A stretch of 64,000 nucleotides of DNA from contig JAUZSK010000092.1 of NCBI GenBank assembly GCA_030949565.1, forward strand, positions 1 through 64,000, given 5' to 3'. A program made the translations under genes and the position numbers. Origin of the DNA: Enterobacterales bacterium. Its GTDB lineage: Bacteria; Pseudomonadota; Gammaproteobacteria; Enterobacterales; Kangiellaceae. The notes under the pieces are model-generated. The model was not told the origin of the DNA. It saw only the letters and a list, made by a program, of their open reading frames with translations, and searched no databases. This document shows, one piece after another, positions 20,026 to 28,367 of the stretch; the first letter of the stretch is position 1; each line of letters opens with the position of its first letter.

Positions 20026-22125
20026 TTAAATTTTAGTTTTATTGGTTGTTCGCTGTCGATGTTTCTTGTTTTCGGCCGGTATGAGTTGATCGATACCATC
20101 ACCAATTAAATCCGTACGATTCATTTTGGTTAACGCTTGCCTCAACTGTGGCCAGTTTTTTTCATCATGAAAGCGCAAAAAACTCTTATGCAAGCGCCTC
20201 GTATCAGGATCCTTTTCAGTATACACCGTTTCACTTTTATAGGTGACTTTGGTTAATGGATTTTTTTCAGAATAATACATGGCGGTTGCTAAAGACATAG
20301 GTGAAGGGTAAAAGTTCTGCACTTGATCCAAGCGAAAATCATTGCGTTTTAGCCATAGTGCTAAATTTAGCATATCGTTATCGTCACAGCCCGGATGGGC
20401 GGCAATAAAATAGGGGATTAAATACTGCTTTTTGCCGGCTTCCTTGGAAAACTGTTCAAACATATTTTTAAAGTCATCATAGCGATCCATTTCCGGTTTC
20501 ATCATTTTGTCGAGCGTATTCTTTTCGCTATGTTCTGGCGCAATTTTTAAATAACCACCTACGTGATGAGTCACCAATTCTTTAACATATTCTGGATCTT
20601 CCACCGCTAAATCGTAACGTAAGCCAGAAGCAATGGCGACACGCTTAACGCCCTTAACCGCTCTAGCTTTTCGATAGAGTTGTGTCGTTTTGCTATGATC
20701 GGTAATCAGATTTTTGCAAATAACCGGGTAAACGCAAGACAGCTTACGACAGTTCTTTTGAATTTCATCATCTTTACAATTAAGATGATACATATTCGAT
20801 GTCGGACCACCTAGGTCGGAAACGGTGCCGGTAAAACCGGGTACCTTGTCGCGCATGTCTTCAATTTCTTTAATCACTGAATCATGGGAGCGACTTTGAA
20901 TCACGCGTCCTTCATGTTCGGTGATGGAACAAAAGGTACAACCACCAAAACAACCGCGCATAATGTTGACCGAGAAACGGATCATCTCATAGGCGGGGAT
21001 TCGAGCATCAGCATAACTTGGATGAGCCACCCGTTCATATTCCAGATCAAACACGCCGTCAATCTCTTCCGTTTCCAATGGAATCGGTGGCGGGTTAACC
21101 CAGACTTCTTGATTGCCGTGTTTTTGCACTAGCACTCGCGCATTATGTGGGTTAGATTCCAAATGCAAGATTCTTGAGGCATGGGCATAAAGTGCGCGGT
21201 CGCCTTTTATTTTCTCAAAAGAGGGTAAGCGGATCACTGTGGTCTTATAGTCGAGTCCGGCTTTTCCCATTAAGGGCATTGGGATTATTTTAATCGGTAT
21301 ATTTTTTTCAGCGGCGGCGGATTTTTTTGCACAGTCAGGCTCTTTTGCATCGGTGACTTCATAAGGATTGACCGACTGCATTTGTTTAAGTAGAGCCTTA
21401 TCCGAAGGCCAATCAATGCGAGTGGAGTCGATTTCCGTCCAATTATCGGGTACACAGTCTCTGATGACTGTAGTACCGCGAATATCGGTTAGTTCATGGA
21501 TATTACGGCCCAAGGAAAGTTGATGTGCAATTTCCGCCATCGCACGCTCTGCGTTGCCATAAAGCAGAATATCCGCTGCCGAGTCAACTAATACTGAACG
21601 ACGGATTTCATCACTCCAATAATCATATTGAGCAATTCGGCGTAGGCTGGCTTCAATACCGCCGATAATGGTGGGTGTTTTGGGATAAGCTTGACGGCAT
21701 TTTTGAGTATAAACAATCACCGCACGGTCAGGTCGTTTGCCAGCCACGCCATGAGGCGTGTATGCATCATCGTTACGAATTTTTTTATCAGCAGTATAAC
21801 GATTGATCATCGAGTCCATATTACCAGCGGTGATGCCAAAAAATAAATTGGGTTCGCCCAGTGCTTTAAACGCCTCGATATCATTCCAATCCGGCTGCGC
21901 AATGATACCAACGCGGAAGCCTTGAGATTCTAAAAAGCGACCAATCACCGCCATGCCAAAGCTCGGATGATCCACATAAGCATCGCCAGAGATTAAAATG
22001 ATATCGCAGCTATCCCAGCCAAGATCATCCATCTCTTGCCGCGACATAGGCAAAAATTTGGCGCGACCATAGCATTCGGCCCAATATTTGGGGTAGGAAA
22101 AGAGATGTTGATTGGATTTAGGCAT
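20026..22125 (-). CDS. YgiQ-family radical SAM protein
   Basis: The product has 699 residues, close to the usual length of the family. The radical-SAM cluster motif is CFGGCTFC near residue 393, preceded by NIMRG as in other members. The N-terminal region ([20 protein letters not shown]-like) resembles a B12-binding-type fold described for this family. The reaction is not known. Its start is at an ATG ([15 protein letters not shown]) and it appears to be a single-gene unit. Confidence 0.93.
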   Translation of the reverse strand: MPKSNQHLFSYPKYWAECYGRAKFLPMSRQEMDDLGWDSCDIILISGDAYVDHPSFGMAVIGRFLESQGFRVGIIAQPDWNDIEAFKALGEPNLFFGITAGNMDSMINRYTADKKIRNDDAYTPHGVAGKRPDRAVIVYTQKCRQAYPKTPTIIGGIEASLRRIAQYDYWSDEIRRSVLVDSAADILLYGNAERAMAEIAHQLSLGRNIHELTDIRGTTVIRDCVPDNWTEIDSTRIDWPSDKALLKQMQSVNPYEVTDAKEPDCAKKSAAAEKNIPIKIIPMPLMGKAGLDYKTTVIRLPSFEKIKGDRALYAHASRILHLESNPHNARVLVQKHGNQEVWVNPPPIPLETEEIDGVFDLEYERVAHPSYADARIPAYEMIRFSVNIMRGCFGGCTFCSITEHEGRVIQSRSHDSVIKEIEDMRDKVPGFTGTVSDLGGPTSNMYHLNCKDDEIQKNCRKLSCVYPVICKNLITDHSKTTQLYRKARAVKGVKRVAIASGLRYDLAVEDPEYVKELVTHHVGGYLKIAPEHSEKNTLDKMMKPEMDRYDDFKNMFEQFSKEAGKKQYLIPYFIAAHPGCDDNDMLNLALWLKRNDFRLDQVQNFYPSPMSLATAMYYSEKNPLTKVTYKSETVYTEKDPDTRRLHKSFLRFHDEKNWPQLRQALTKMNRTDLIGDGIDQLIPAENKKHRQRTTNKTKI

Positions 22126-22332
22126 AATAAGGGCGTAAAACAGGTGAATAAATAGCAGCTTCTGCTAAAGGGCGGCTATTCTCGCAGAAAATGAAAATAA
22201 ATTCAGCTTTTTGTGCGATTTTTAGCCAGTTTTGCCGGGTATTTTGTGCATTGTAGCTTGATTCATGGCTATTAGTATCTCATTCTCTCGGTCCTAGTCA
22301 TTCCTGCCAAAAAAATAATGGAAAAATAATGA

Positions 22333-22460
22333 ACAGGCTGCTTTGAGATATCTCGCACACCGAGTCGGGTTGATCTCTTACAAAAAGTCCTTAAACTTCT
22401 CGGTTTTGTAAGACATTGACCTGAGTCTTTGTAGGAAATTGACTATAGAGTGCCTGTCTG
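22333..22460. repeat. Palindromic MITE-like repeat, copy A
   Basis: About 128 bp forming a long imperfect palindrome. The left arm (from ACAGGCTGCTTTGAGATA) is the inverse of the right arm (ending GAGTGCCTGTCTG). The same element occurs at 44904-45026 and the end of its right arm again at 23752-23782. It has no coding capacity. It would fold as a strong hairpin. Confidence 0.8.
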
Positions 22461-22479
22461 ATATCGTTTCAGTAGTGGT

Positions 22480-22530
22480 AATACAACTTGCATGATATAA
22501 AGTGTATGATACAATTTGTATCACTATAAT
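22480..22530 (+). promoter_or_regulatory. Tandem operator-like palindromes and -10 upstream of the ATPase gene
   Basis: TGATACAATTTGTATCA at 22507-22523 is a perfect palindrome with 8-bp arms. A degenerate second copy (AATACAACTTGCATGA) starts 28 bp upstream at 22480. A perfect TATAAT lies at 22525-22530 and a TATAAA at 22496-22501, so a bound repressor would cover the promoter. No candidate regulator gene is adjacent. Confidence 0.5.
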
Positions 22531-22545
22531 AGCTAGGAGAATAGC

Positions 22546-23697
22546 GTGACCACTTTTAACGATTTCCCATTGCAAATAGCATCTGGTGTAGCTTTCTGCA
22601 ACAGAGTTGAAGAAAGGAAAAAACTAAAAAAGCTACTGCTAACAGGTCAGCATGTATGGCTGCAAGCTCACCGGCGGCATGGAAAGTCGTCACTCTTATT
22701 GACAACATTTGACGATTTAAGTCGAAATAACGAGAAATTTACTTTCGCAAGAGAGGATTTAGCGTTTGCGAGTGATCGAAGTTCCGTTATTGAAAAGCTT
22801 TGTAACAGTGCGTCTGCTTTGATAATCGAAACTCTTAACAAGGCAAATACAGGGAAAAAAGCAGATTTTTTTGGTGTTGTGGCTAACAAATTGACGCTGT
22901 TGTTTAATCGCTATTCTCCAAACTTTTCGCTATACAAAGGGGCTGTTTCAATGAAATTTGGTAAAGAGCCATCGCTTGAAATGCTCAATGTCACTTTGTC
23001 AAAGTTAAACGAAATATCGAAAGAGTATGGTGTTCGCTCAATATTTATGATTGATGAATTCCAACAATTAAGCAAAGTTGACAACAATACTTTTGATATC
23101 GAGGGCGTCATCCGGCACAACTTAGAGCTTGCAACGAATGTCACTTATGTACTTTGTGGATCTGAGCGGGGGTTGATGGAGCAAGCGCTGGGTGACGTTG
23201 ATAGACCTTTATATAAACATGTCTATCAGTTCAAAATAGAGCGTATCGCGAGAGCATGTTATTTTGACCACGTAATGTCTTTATGGAAGGCTAGATGGGA
23301 AGATGAAATGAATGTTGATGTGTTTGATTATGTGATAGATACGACACAACGTCACCCATATTATGTGAATTACCTTTTCGCGGAACTCTGGATAGGTGAT
23401 TGTATTCCGACGCTTGAGCTGGCAGAAAAATCATGGAAAAAAATCGTCGAAGAAGAATTATCTAGAAACAAGAAAATGATCTTGGATTTGAAAAATAATG
23501 AAAAGAAAGTATTGAGGGCACTGGCTTTAAAACCAACTAAAGAAGTGCAATCTAGTCGATTTGTTAAGTTATCCGGTGTTGCATCCGGTTCGATGGGCAG
23601 AACAATTTCTCAGTTAATGGATAAAGATCTTACTTATTATGACAGTGATTTATTGACAATAGTTAGTCCGGCGTTAGCCGCGATCGCCGTAGGGTGA
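22546..23697 (+). CDS. AAA/STAND-like ATPase of unknown function
   Basis: The product has 383 residues starting at a GTG 6 bp after an AGGAG ribosome site. The nucleotide-binding part shows a Walker A variant AHRRHGKSSLL (about residues 41-51), in which the first Gly of GxxxxGKS is Ala, and a Walker B motif SIFMIDEFQQL. The last 80 residues look like a winged helix (NEKKVLRALALKPTKEVQSS). This layout resembles archaeal-type/MNS-clade STAND ATPases, often of mobile or defence origin. It stands alone between repeat pieces, with its own palindromic operator. Confidence 0.75.
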   Translation: MTTFNDFPLQIASGVAFCNRVEERKKLKKLLLTGQHVWLQAHRRHGKSSLLLTTFDDLSRNNEKFTFAREDLAFASDRSSVIEKLCNSASALIIETLNKANTGKKADFFGVVANKLTLLFNRYSPNFSLYKGAVSMKFGKEPSLEMLNVTLSKLNEISKEYGVRSIFMIDEFQQLSKVDNNTFDIEGVIRHNLELATNVTYVLCGSERGLMEQALGDVDRPLYKHVYQFKIERIARACYFDHVMSLWKARWEDEMNVDVFDYVIDTTQRHPYYVNYLFAELWIGDCIPTLELAEKSWKKIVEEELSRNKKMILDLKNNEKKVLRALALKPTKEVQSSRFVKLSGVASGSMGRTISQLMDKDLTYYDSDLLTIVSPALAAIAVG

Positions 23698-23751
23698 AAA
23701 AACCGATAGAAGCGGCAATCATATCAATACCTAACCGTTTAAGCGCGACAC

Positions 23752-23782
23752 CAAATTGGACTATAGAGTGGCTGTCTGATAT
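23752..23782. repeat. Right-arm fragment of the palindromic repeat
   Basis: AAATTGGACTATAGAGTGGC followed by TGTCTGATAT nearly repeats 22435-22464, the right arm of repeat copy A. The ATPase gene is therefore bracketed by a direct repeat of about 30 bp, which could mark a past recombination or insertion. Confidence 0.65.
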
Positions 23783-23820
23783 AGGCTTACAGTAATTTAA
23801 GAGCAGTGCTCGACTGAGGG

Positions 23821-24129
23821 TTAACTAATTATATTAAATGTCAATGCCGCCTGCTCCGTACACCAAACAACTGGGAGAGTACCTTCTAAATTTCCTAAAT
23901 CATTGCTTTCTAAGAATTCAAAAATATTAAGCACTCTGTCACCGCGAGCCGTCCTAATCTTTAGCAGCAATCCACCGTTTCCAGCTTGTTGAACAGGCAT
24001 GATTAATACTAACGGCGGGGTATAAAGTAAGGCGATACTTTCTATATTTTTGAAATAGATATCATAAACATTTTTATCAATGTAAAGATTTCCATCAGCT
24101 ATTCGTATTTCATGTTGGCTAGTTTCCAT
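23821..24129 (-). CDS. Hydrogenase-cluster protein of unknown function
   Basis: The product has 102 residues and no recognisable motif. It reads as a small, probably all-beta, soluble protein (IRIADGNLYIDKNVYDIYF, then LLKIRTARGDRVLNIFEFL). It is the last gene of the leftward hydrogenase operon, and its start overlaps the end of the maturation protease gene by 11 bp, so the two are translationally coupled. That position suggests a role in large-subunit maturation or assembly, by inference only. Confidence 0.7.
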   Translation of the reverse strand: METSQHEIRIADGNLYIDKNVYDIYFKNIESIALLYTPPLVLIMPVQQAGNGGLLLKIRTARGDRVLNIFEFLESNDLGNLEGTLPVVWCTEQAALTFNIIS

Positions 24130-24589
24130 AGAGGTCCATTTTTTTCTTTATTTTAGCAATAACACTACTCGCAGTTTTATTTACTTCGTGTGATAAACCT
24201 ATTCCCAGTTCAACAGATTCAGCCTCAATTAAATAAACTGAAATATCCTTAGGGAATTTGTTAGCGTATATTTTTTTACCCGCATAGATAGCGTTATCCC
24301 AACGGAAATCATGTAGGTTGTAACTGGGTTCAGGAATGTTGGATAGCTCTTCACCAGGTACAATAAAAAGACTCCCAGGTTTAGAATTGCTTAAATTAGC
24401 ATCTATGATTATTAGAGATTTACTGCCCTTAGCTTTGAACATTACATCCATACCAGATGTACCAGCATCAAATAAATTGATATTAGTATAGTTTTTTTTA
24501 CTCAGGTATTCTTGAAGTGAATTGATAATGACAATACCAACACCGTCATCTTTTCTATTGGGGTTACCACAACCTATAATGGAAAGCAT
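24119..24589 (-). CDS. hupW: [NiFe] hydrogenase maturation protease (HupW/HyaD family)
   Basis: The product has 156 residues with the family's N-terminal GCGNPNRKDDGVG motif (Asp in DDGVG is a nickel ligand), a DAGTSG segment, and a C-terminal SHEVN where the His would be the remaining metal ligand. It should clip the short C-terminal peptide after the last His of the large subunit once nickel is inserted. In this locus the substrate must be the HupL encoded upstream. The symbol follows the cyanobacterial group 2a system. Confidence 0.9.
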   Translation of the reverse strand: MLSIIGCGNPNRKDDGVGIVIINSLQEYLSKKNYTNINLFDAGTSGMDVMFKAKGSKSLIIIDANLSNSKPGSLFIVPGEELSNIPEPSYNLHDFRWDNAIYAGKKIYANKFPKDISVYLIEAESVELGIGLSHEVNKTASSVIAKIKKKMDLYGN

Positions 24590-24631
24590 ACTAGCCCTTT
24601 AGTAAATAATTTAGGTAGTTGCTTATTGTAA

Positions 24632-24949
24632 TCATATTCTCCAAAGTCGGCAAGACCACTCAGGTTCTACAGGTAACATTAATTCTGGAATTTCACAGAA
24701 TTTTTGATGGACTTTATAATACATACAGGTTTCGCATGACTGCTCATCGTCACCCCAAGGCGACAAAGTAAAACCTGCAATTTTTAATTTAGATTGATAA
24801 TCCTTTTCTTCCAGTTTTTGAAGCTGTGAGACAACTTTTAATATTTCTTCATGGGAATATGCGCGCGGCTCTAATTCTACTTTCAATCCTGATTCTAAAA
24901 TGGACTGAATTTCTTTTCTTATTTGTTCATCCGATTGGTAATTATCCAT
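24632..24949 (-). CDS. Small four-cysteine (HiPIP-like) protein, hydrogenase operon
   Basis: The product has about 105 residues from the ATG at 24949; a longer frame starts at 25015 but overlaps the upstream gene. The N-terminal 65 residues are helical. The C-terminal 35 carry C-x2-C-x9-C-x14-C ending SCRLWRI, the same pattern as the neighbour at 24978-25292, of which it is a clear paralogue. The end (CEIPELMLPVEPEWSCRLW) resembles the C-terminal half of high-potential iron-sulfur proteins. I infer an Fe-S electron carrier; a structural zinc site is the alternative. Confidence 0.75.
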   Translation of the reverse strand: MDNYQSDEQIRKEIQSILESGLKVELEPRAYSHEEILKVVSQLQKLEEKDYQSKLKIAGFTLSPWGDDEQSCETCMYYKVHQKFCEIPELMLPVEPEWSCRLWRI

Positions 24950-24977
24950 ATCAAAATAGCCTTTACAAATAGATTGG

Positions 24978-25292
24978 CTAAATACGCCACAGTCGACACC
25001 ACCATTCAGCTTCAACCGGTACCGCTAACTCCGGTAAATCGCACCATTTTCGATGAACTAAATAGTACATGCACTCTAAGCATCGTTGTTCTTCTTCGCC
25101 ATAAGGTTTATCTATAAATCCTGAAACCACTAGTTTTTGTTCGAGGTCATTGGTATCTAAATCTCGAAGTTCGCGAAGAACTAATTCAAACTGGTGGTTA
25201 TCTTCAGGAAATGGTTCAGTGATGGTTTTTAATCCTTCAGCCATCATTTTACCTATTCTAACTCGTAGGTCATCGTCGTCTTTCTTGCTCAC
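24978..25292 (-). CDS. Small four-cysteine (HiPIP-like) protein, hydrogenase operon
   Basis: The product has about 104 residues. I chose the GTG at 25292 because an AGGAG sits 6 bp upstream of it; the frame is open to a TTG at 25319, which lacks such a site. A helical N-terminus is followed by CLECMYY, then CDLPELAVPVEAEWWCRLW. The four Cys in C-x2-C-x9-C-x14-C and the closing W-C-x-L-W match the style of HiPIP proteins, though the cluster loop is shorter than usual. It lies between hupL and its paralogue, so it is a good candidate partner for the hydrogenase small subunit. Confidence 0.78.
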   Translation of the reverse strand: MSKKDDDDLRVRIGKMMAEGLKTITEPFPEDNHQFELVLRELRDLDTNDLEQKLVVSGFIDKPYGEEEQRCLECMYYLVHRKWCDLPELAVPVEAEWWCRLWRI

Positions 25293-25408
25293 AAATTCTC
25301 CTAAATTACTAATAGTCAATTATAAATTATATTTTATTAGATAAATATTGGGGCAAAATAGAACCTACTAAGGCTTATATATTTTCAGTAGATTCTAATT
25401 TTGCAAAA

Positions 25409-27008
25409 CTAAGCAGTTTTAAAGCGAGCTAACTCTTCACCCGTTTTAGCATCATGAGCATGAACCGTACAAACCAAGCATGAGTCGTAGGATCGACAAA
25501 CATGCCCAACTTCTACCGGATCGCTTGGATCAGCAATTGGTGTTCCAATTAACGCTTCTTCTATTGGCCCTCTTTCACCGTCTTCTGTTCTAGGTCCAAC
25601 GTTCCAAGTGGTTGGAGCAATTATTTGATAATTTGCAATTTTACCATCTTTTACTTCAATCCAGTGGCATAAAGCACCACGGATTGCTTCAGTAGCGCCC
25701 CACCCTTGGCCGTCTTTTTCTTGAGGTTTAATATAAAAAGGTTCATCAAGGCGAAACTCTTGCAAACAGCGTTCCATTTGACGATACACGTATTTAAACT
25801 CGTGCATTCTAGCAAAATGACGAAGTAGAACATTGGCTCCACCCATTTTTTTTGTACATATCGTATACCAAGGTATCTTTATGCTGCCAATCTTCCATAT
25901 GATTTCCACCATATATCAATTCACGAGCAAGCGGTCCAGCCTCTAGATGACCATTTTCTGCGTGAGCAACAGCGGTAGACCAAGTATATTTACCCTCAAA
26001 ATCACGATCGTTTTTGCTAATTGGGTTAGTGGCTCTATCAAAAGGATGAACGGTACCCGGTTCGTCATACCAAGAGCGGGTTATATCTTCTCTAGTAAAC
26101 GATTGATCCATCACTTTATGAGTGTCAGTAGCGCCATCGTACACACCGCTGGGCATAATTACCGCACTATTGCGTCCTTCAATGGTTGGTTTGTTATATT
26201 TATCTTCATGTGGTAAATAACCCCAAGAAACAAATTTATCAAGACCTTTACCAAATTTATCAAGACCTATATCTATACCCATTCGCCACATCATACCAAG
26301 ATCAGAATTCGCATGTTTTGGGCTTTCATCCAACCAAGCCATAAAGTCATCATAGGTTTTTATTTCTTCATATCGTTCGATAGTACATCCTAACCAAATG
26401 TTTTCAATCCAGTTCTTTTTAAAGTGTTCGAGAATTGACCAAGAACGGGTGATGTCGGTCAATGTTGGTGAACACATAACACCACCGGGAACCATAAAGC
26501 TAGAATGCGGCCATTGACCACCTAACATGGCGTAAATTTCGACAGGTCTTCCAGAAATAGTGACACCCGCTTCATAATTTGTTCCGGTAAATGGCGCCCA
26601 TCGTTTAACCGCTTCTTCATAAAAGGGGCTATTTTTATAATTCTTATTGACCATATCAATCATAAATAAACCGTAGTGATGCCTCGGTAAACTTTGCAAA
26701 CTTTCAGCCAGTTGACCAAGGTTTCTCGCGATGATTGCATTTCTTGGAACCTCTGTACCCCATGCGGTATCAAGTGCCCATGCAGCACAGGTTAAATGTG
26801 ATGCACCGCAAATTCCGCAAGCTCTTGGCGTTACAACCAAACCCGCTTGTGGATCTTTGTCTTTTAGGATCAGTTCAAATCCTCTAAATAACTCAGCCGA
26901 AGTCCACGCGTCAACAACCACGCCATCTTTGATGTCAACTCGGACATCCAAGTCGCCTTCCACTCTACCTACCGGAGAAATATCCAGTGTCTGTACTTGT
27001 TCTGACAT
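25409..27008 (-). pseudogene. hupL: Group 2a [NiFe] hydrogenase large subunit, one frameshift
   Basis: The catalytic subunit binding the NiFe(CN)2CO site. The L1 motif is RACGICGASH (about residues 62-71) and the L2 motif is SCLVCTVH near the C-terminus, followed by a short peptide AHDAKTGEELARFKTA that the protease removes. The ATG is at 27008. An A run (as read on the minus strand) near 25850 has eight A where seven would keep the frame (YKKMGGANVLLRHFARMHE). Corrected, the protein has 532 residues, normal for the group. The gene follows hupS by 14 bp. I think the shift is a sequencing error, since both halves are perfectly preserved. Confidence 0.92.
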
Positions 27009-27022
27009 AATATTACTCCCAA

Positions 27023-27985
27023 TTAAATTACAAAAATATCTTCTTCAGCCCATGCAGGCATCGCCGCTTTAGCCGCGCCGGTTAATTTTATATAACCTTT
27101 TTTATCGACACCAGAGGGCAAATCTTTCGGTACGCCCATAACGGTTTGTGTTTTAAATACCGTTCCTGGTGCGAGATCAAAGAAAGGAAACTCAGGTTCG
27201 GTACAACCTAAACAAGGCATTCCTGCTCTTGTTTTCGAAGAAACTCGATTCCATAAAATCCGATTACAAGGTGAGTGAGTCATAGGTCCTCGACAGCCCA
27301 AGTCATAAAATAAACAACCTTTTCGCTGGCCAAATTCGGTTGTTGATACCTTGTAAGCAAAATGCATGTTTCTTGTACACCCTGTTTGGGTAAAACTTTG
27401 AAAGAATGTTTTTGGGCGTTGAAATTCATCTAGCTTTAACGAACCAGCGTTACCTGTAGCAACCGCTACAAGAATTTGAGTCACCCAATCAGGATGAGCG
27501 GGACAACCAGGTATATTAATAACAGGCAATCCAGATTTAGCGACAAAATCAGCACCTAAAAAACCGCCATTTGCACGCTTTAAGAACTGCAAGCCTACCG
27601 ATTCGCTTGGATTAGGTGCCGTCGCAGGAATACCACCCCAAGTTGCACAATCACCTAAAGCAACAACGATATCCGCGGAATCACATAGTTCTTTGACCCA
27701 TTCTTTCATTGGTCGCCCTGCAAAACGATTCCACTCACCGGTACCATTTGGCGCATTAACAACACTGCCTTCAAAAACAAAAATATCTAGTTTTGTTTCA
27801 CCGGAAACACAATTTTCTAATATCTTTTTTACATCATCACCTAACTCCATTCCTAGCGAAGGTTGCCATAAAATATTGATACCGAAATCTGTTACAAGGT
27901 CGCACGCGCTGGGCTCTTCTGCATTCAGAAAAGACATTGTATTTCCTGAACAAGCCCCGCCTTGAAGCCATAATAAATTGGCCAT
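27023..27985 (-). CDS. hupS: Group 2a [NiFe] hydrogenase small subunit
   Basis: The product has 320 residues from the ATG at 27985, which follows a GGAGG ribosome site; an upstream TTG would overlap that site. The start MANLLWLQGGACSGNTMSFL and the later segments (PGCPAHPDWVTQ, GCTRNMHFAYK, CLFYDLGCRGPMTH, MPCLGCTEPEFPFFD) carry the Cys ligands of three Fe-S clusters. There is no Tat signal, so the enzyme is cytoplasmic. From memory it is strikingly close to the cyanobacterial HupS of uptake hydrogenases and to mycobacterial HucS. It is first in the leftward operon. Confidence 0.95.
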   Translation of the reverse strand: MANLLWLQGGACSGNTMSFLNAEEPSACDLVTDFGINILWQPSLGMELGDDVKKILENCVSGETKLDIFVFEGSVVNAPNGTGEWNRFAGRPMKEWVKELCDSADIVVALGDCATWGGIPATAPNPSESVGLQFLKRANGGFLGADFVAKSGLPVINIPGCPAHPDWVTQILVAVATGNAGSLKLDEFQRPKTFFQSFTQTGCTRNMHFAYKVSTTEFGQRKGCLFYDLGCRGPMTHSPCNRILWNRVSSKTRAGMPCLGCTEPEFPFFDLAPGTVFKTQTVMGVPKDLPSGVDKKGYIKLTGAAKAAMPAWAEEDIFVI

Positions 27986-28042
27986 CCTTACCTCCAATAA
28001 CGTTAATTAAACTGCTTAAATTATACTGCTGTCCATACTAAA

Positions 28043-28059
28043 AGCAATTTATATGCCAA
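28043..28059 (-). promoter_or_regulatory. Sigma-54 (-24/-12) promoter for hupSL operon
   Basis: On the minus strand the sequence reads TTGGCATATAAATTGCT, with GG and GC exactly 10 bp apart, close to the consensus TTGGCACG-N4-TTGCA. It lies 57 bp upstream of the hupS ATG. The NtrC-type activator encoded just upstream is the natural partner. Confidence 0.8.
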
Positions 28060-28146
28060 TAAAATCATTTGAGTTATATGTAATAAAATCAAGGTATTAG
28101 AAATGGTTCGACACTAAAAAACATTTTAAAATGATAGAATGCAAAT

Positions 28147-28175
28147 AAAGTTTACCATTCTGTTTAGTAAAGTTT
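28147..28175. promoter_or_regulatory. Possible activator-binding site upstream of hupS
   Basis: The octamer TAAAGTTT occurs at 28146-28153 and again at 28168-28175, 22 bp apart, about two helical turns. The pair is 90-115 bp upstream of the sigma-54 promoter, where enhancer sites for NtrC-type proteins usually lie. Part of the pair can also be read as an imperfect dyad (AGTTTAC...GTAAAGT). Confidence 0.35.
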
Positions 28176-28199
28176 CTTGTCAGTTATTATTTATCAGTT

Positions 28200-28346
28200 A
28201 TGTGTATTACAAGTGTGGCATCTTCAAACGCAGAAAAAATACGTGATATTTCTTCAAAAGAATTAAATAAGGGTTTAATTGTATAGGGTGAGGCTTTGAA
28301 CGCTTTTAAAAGATGGCAGGCGACAGGAACTTTACCATTGAACTAA
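28200..28346 (+). other. Short frame with internal TAG, possibly a remnant
   Basis: In the 382-bp gap between hupS and its activator gene, an ATG at 28200 opens 28 codons to a TAG at 28284-28286, and the same frame continues for 19 more codons (GEALNAFKRWQATGTLPLN) to a TAA. There is no good ribosome site. I do not recognise the peptide. The rest of this gap holds only the promoter elements listed separately. Confidence 0.25.
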
Positions 28347-28367
28347 AGTGAAGATGTTTTGAGCTGT

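Larger units (their letters stand above)
22126..22545. other. 420-bp intergenic region with repeat and operator
   Basis: No protein gene is apparent in this gap between the divergent ygiQ and ATPase genes. Its left third is featureless to me. Its middle is a palindromic repeat (22333-22460) and its right end is a promoter region with tandem operator-like palindromes. Confidence 0.6.

Noticed and set aside
22333-22460. Possible CRISPR or attachment site
   Set aside because: Only two full copies exist 22 kb apart with no spacers; the palindromic structure fits a MITE/REP-type repeat instead.
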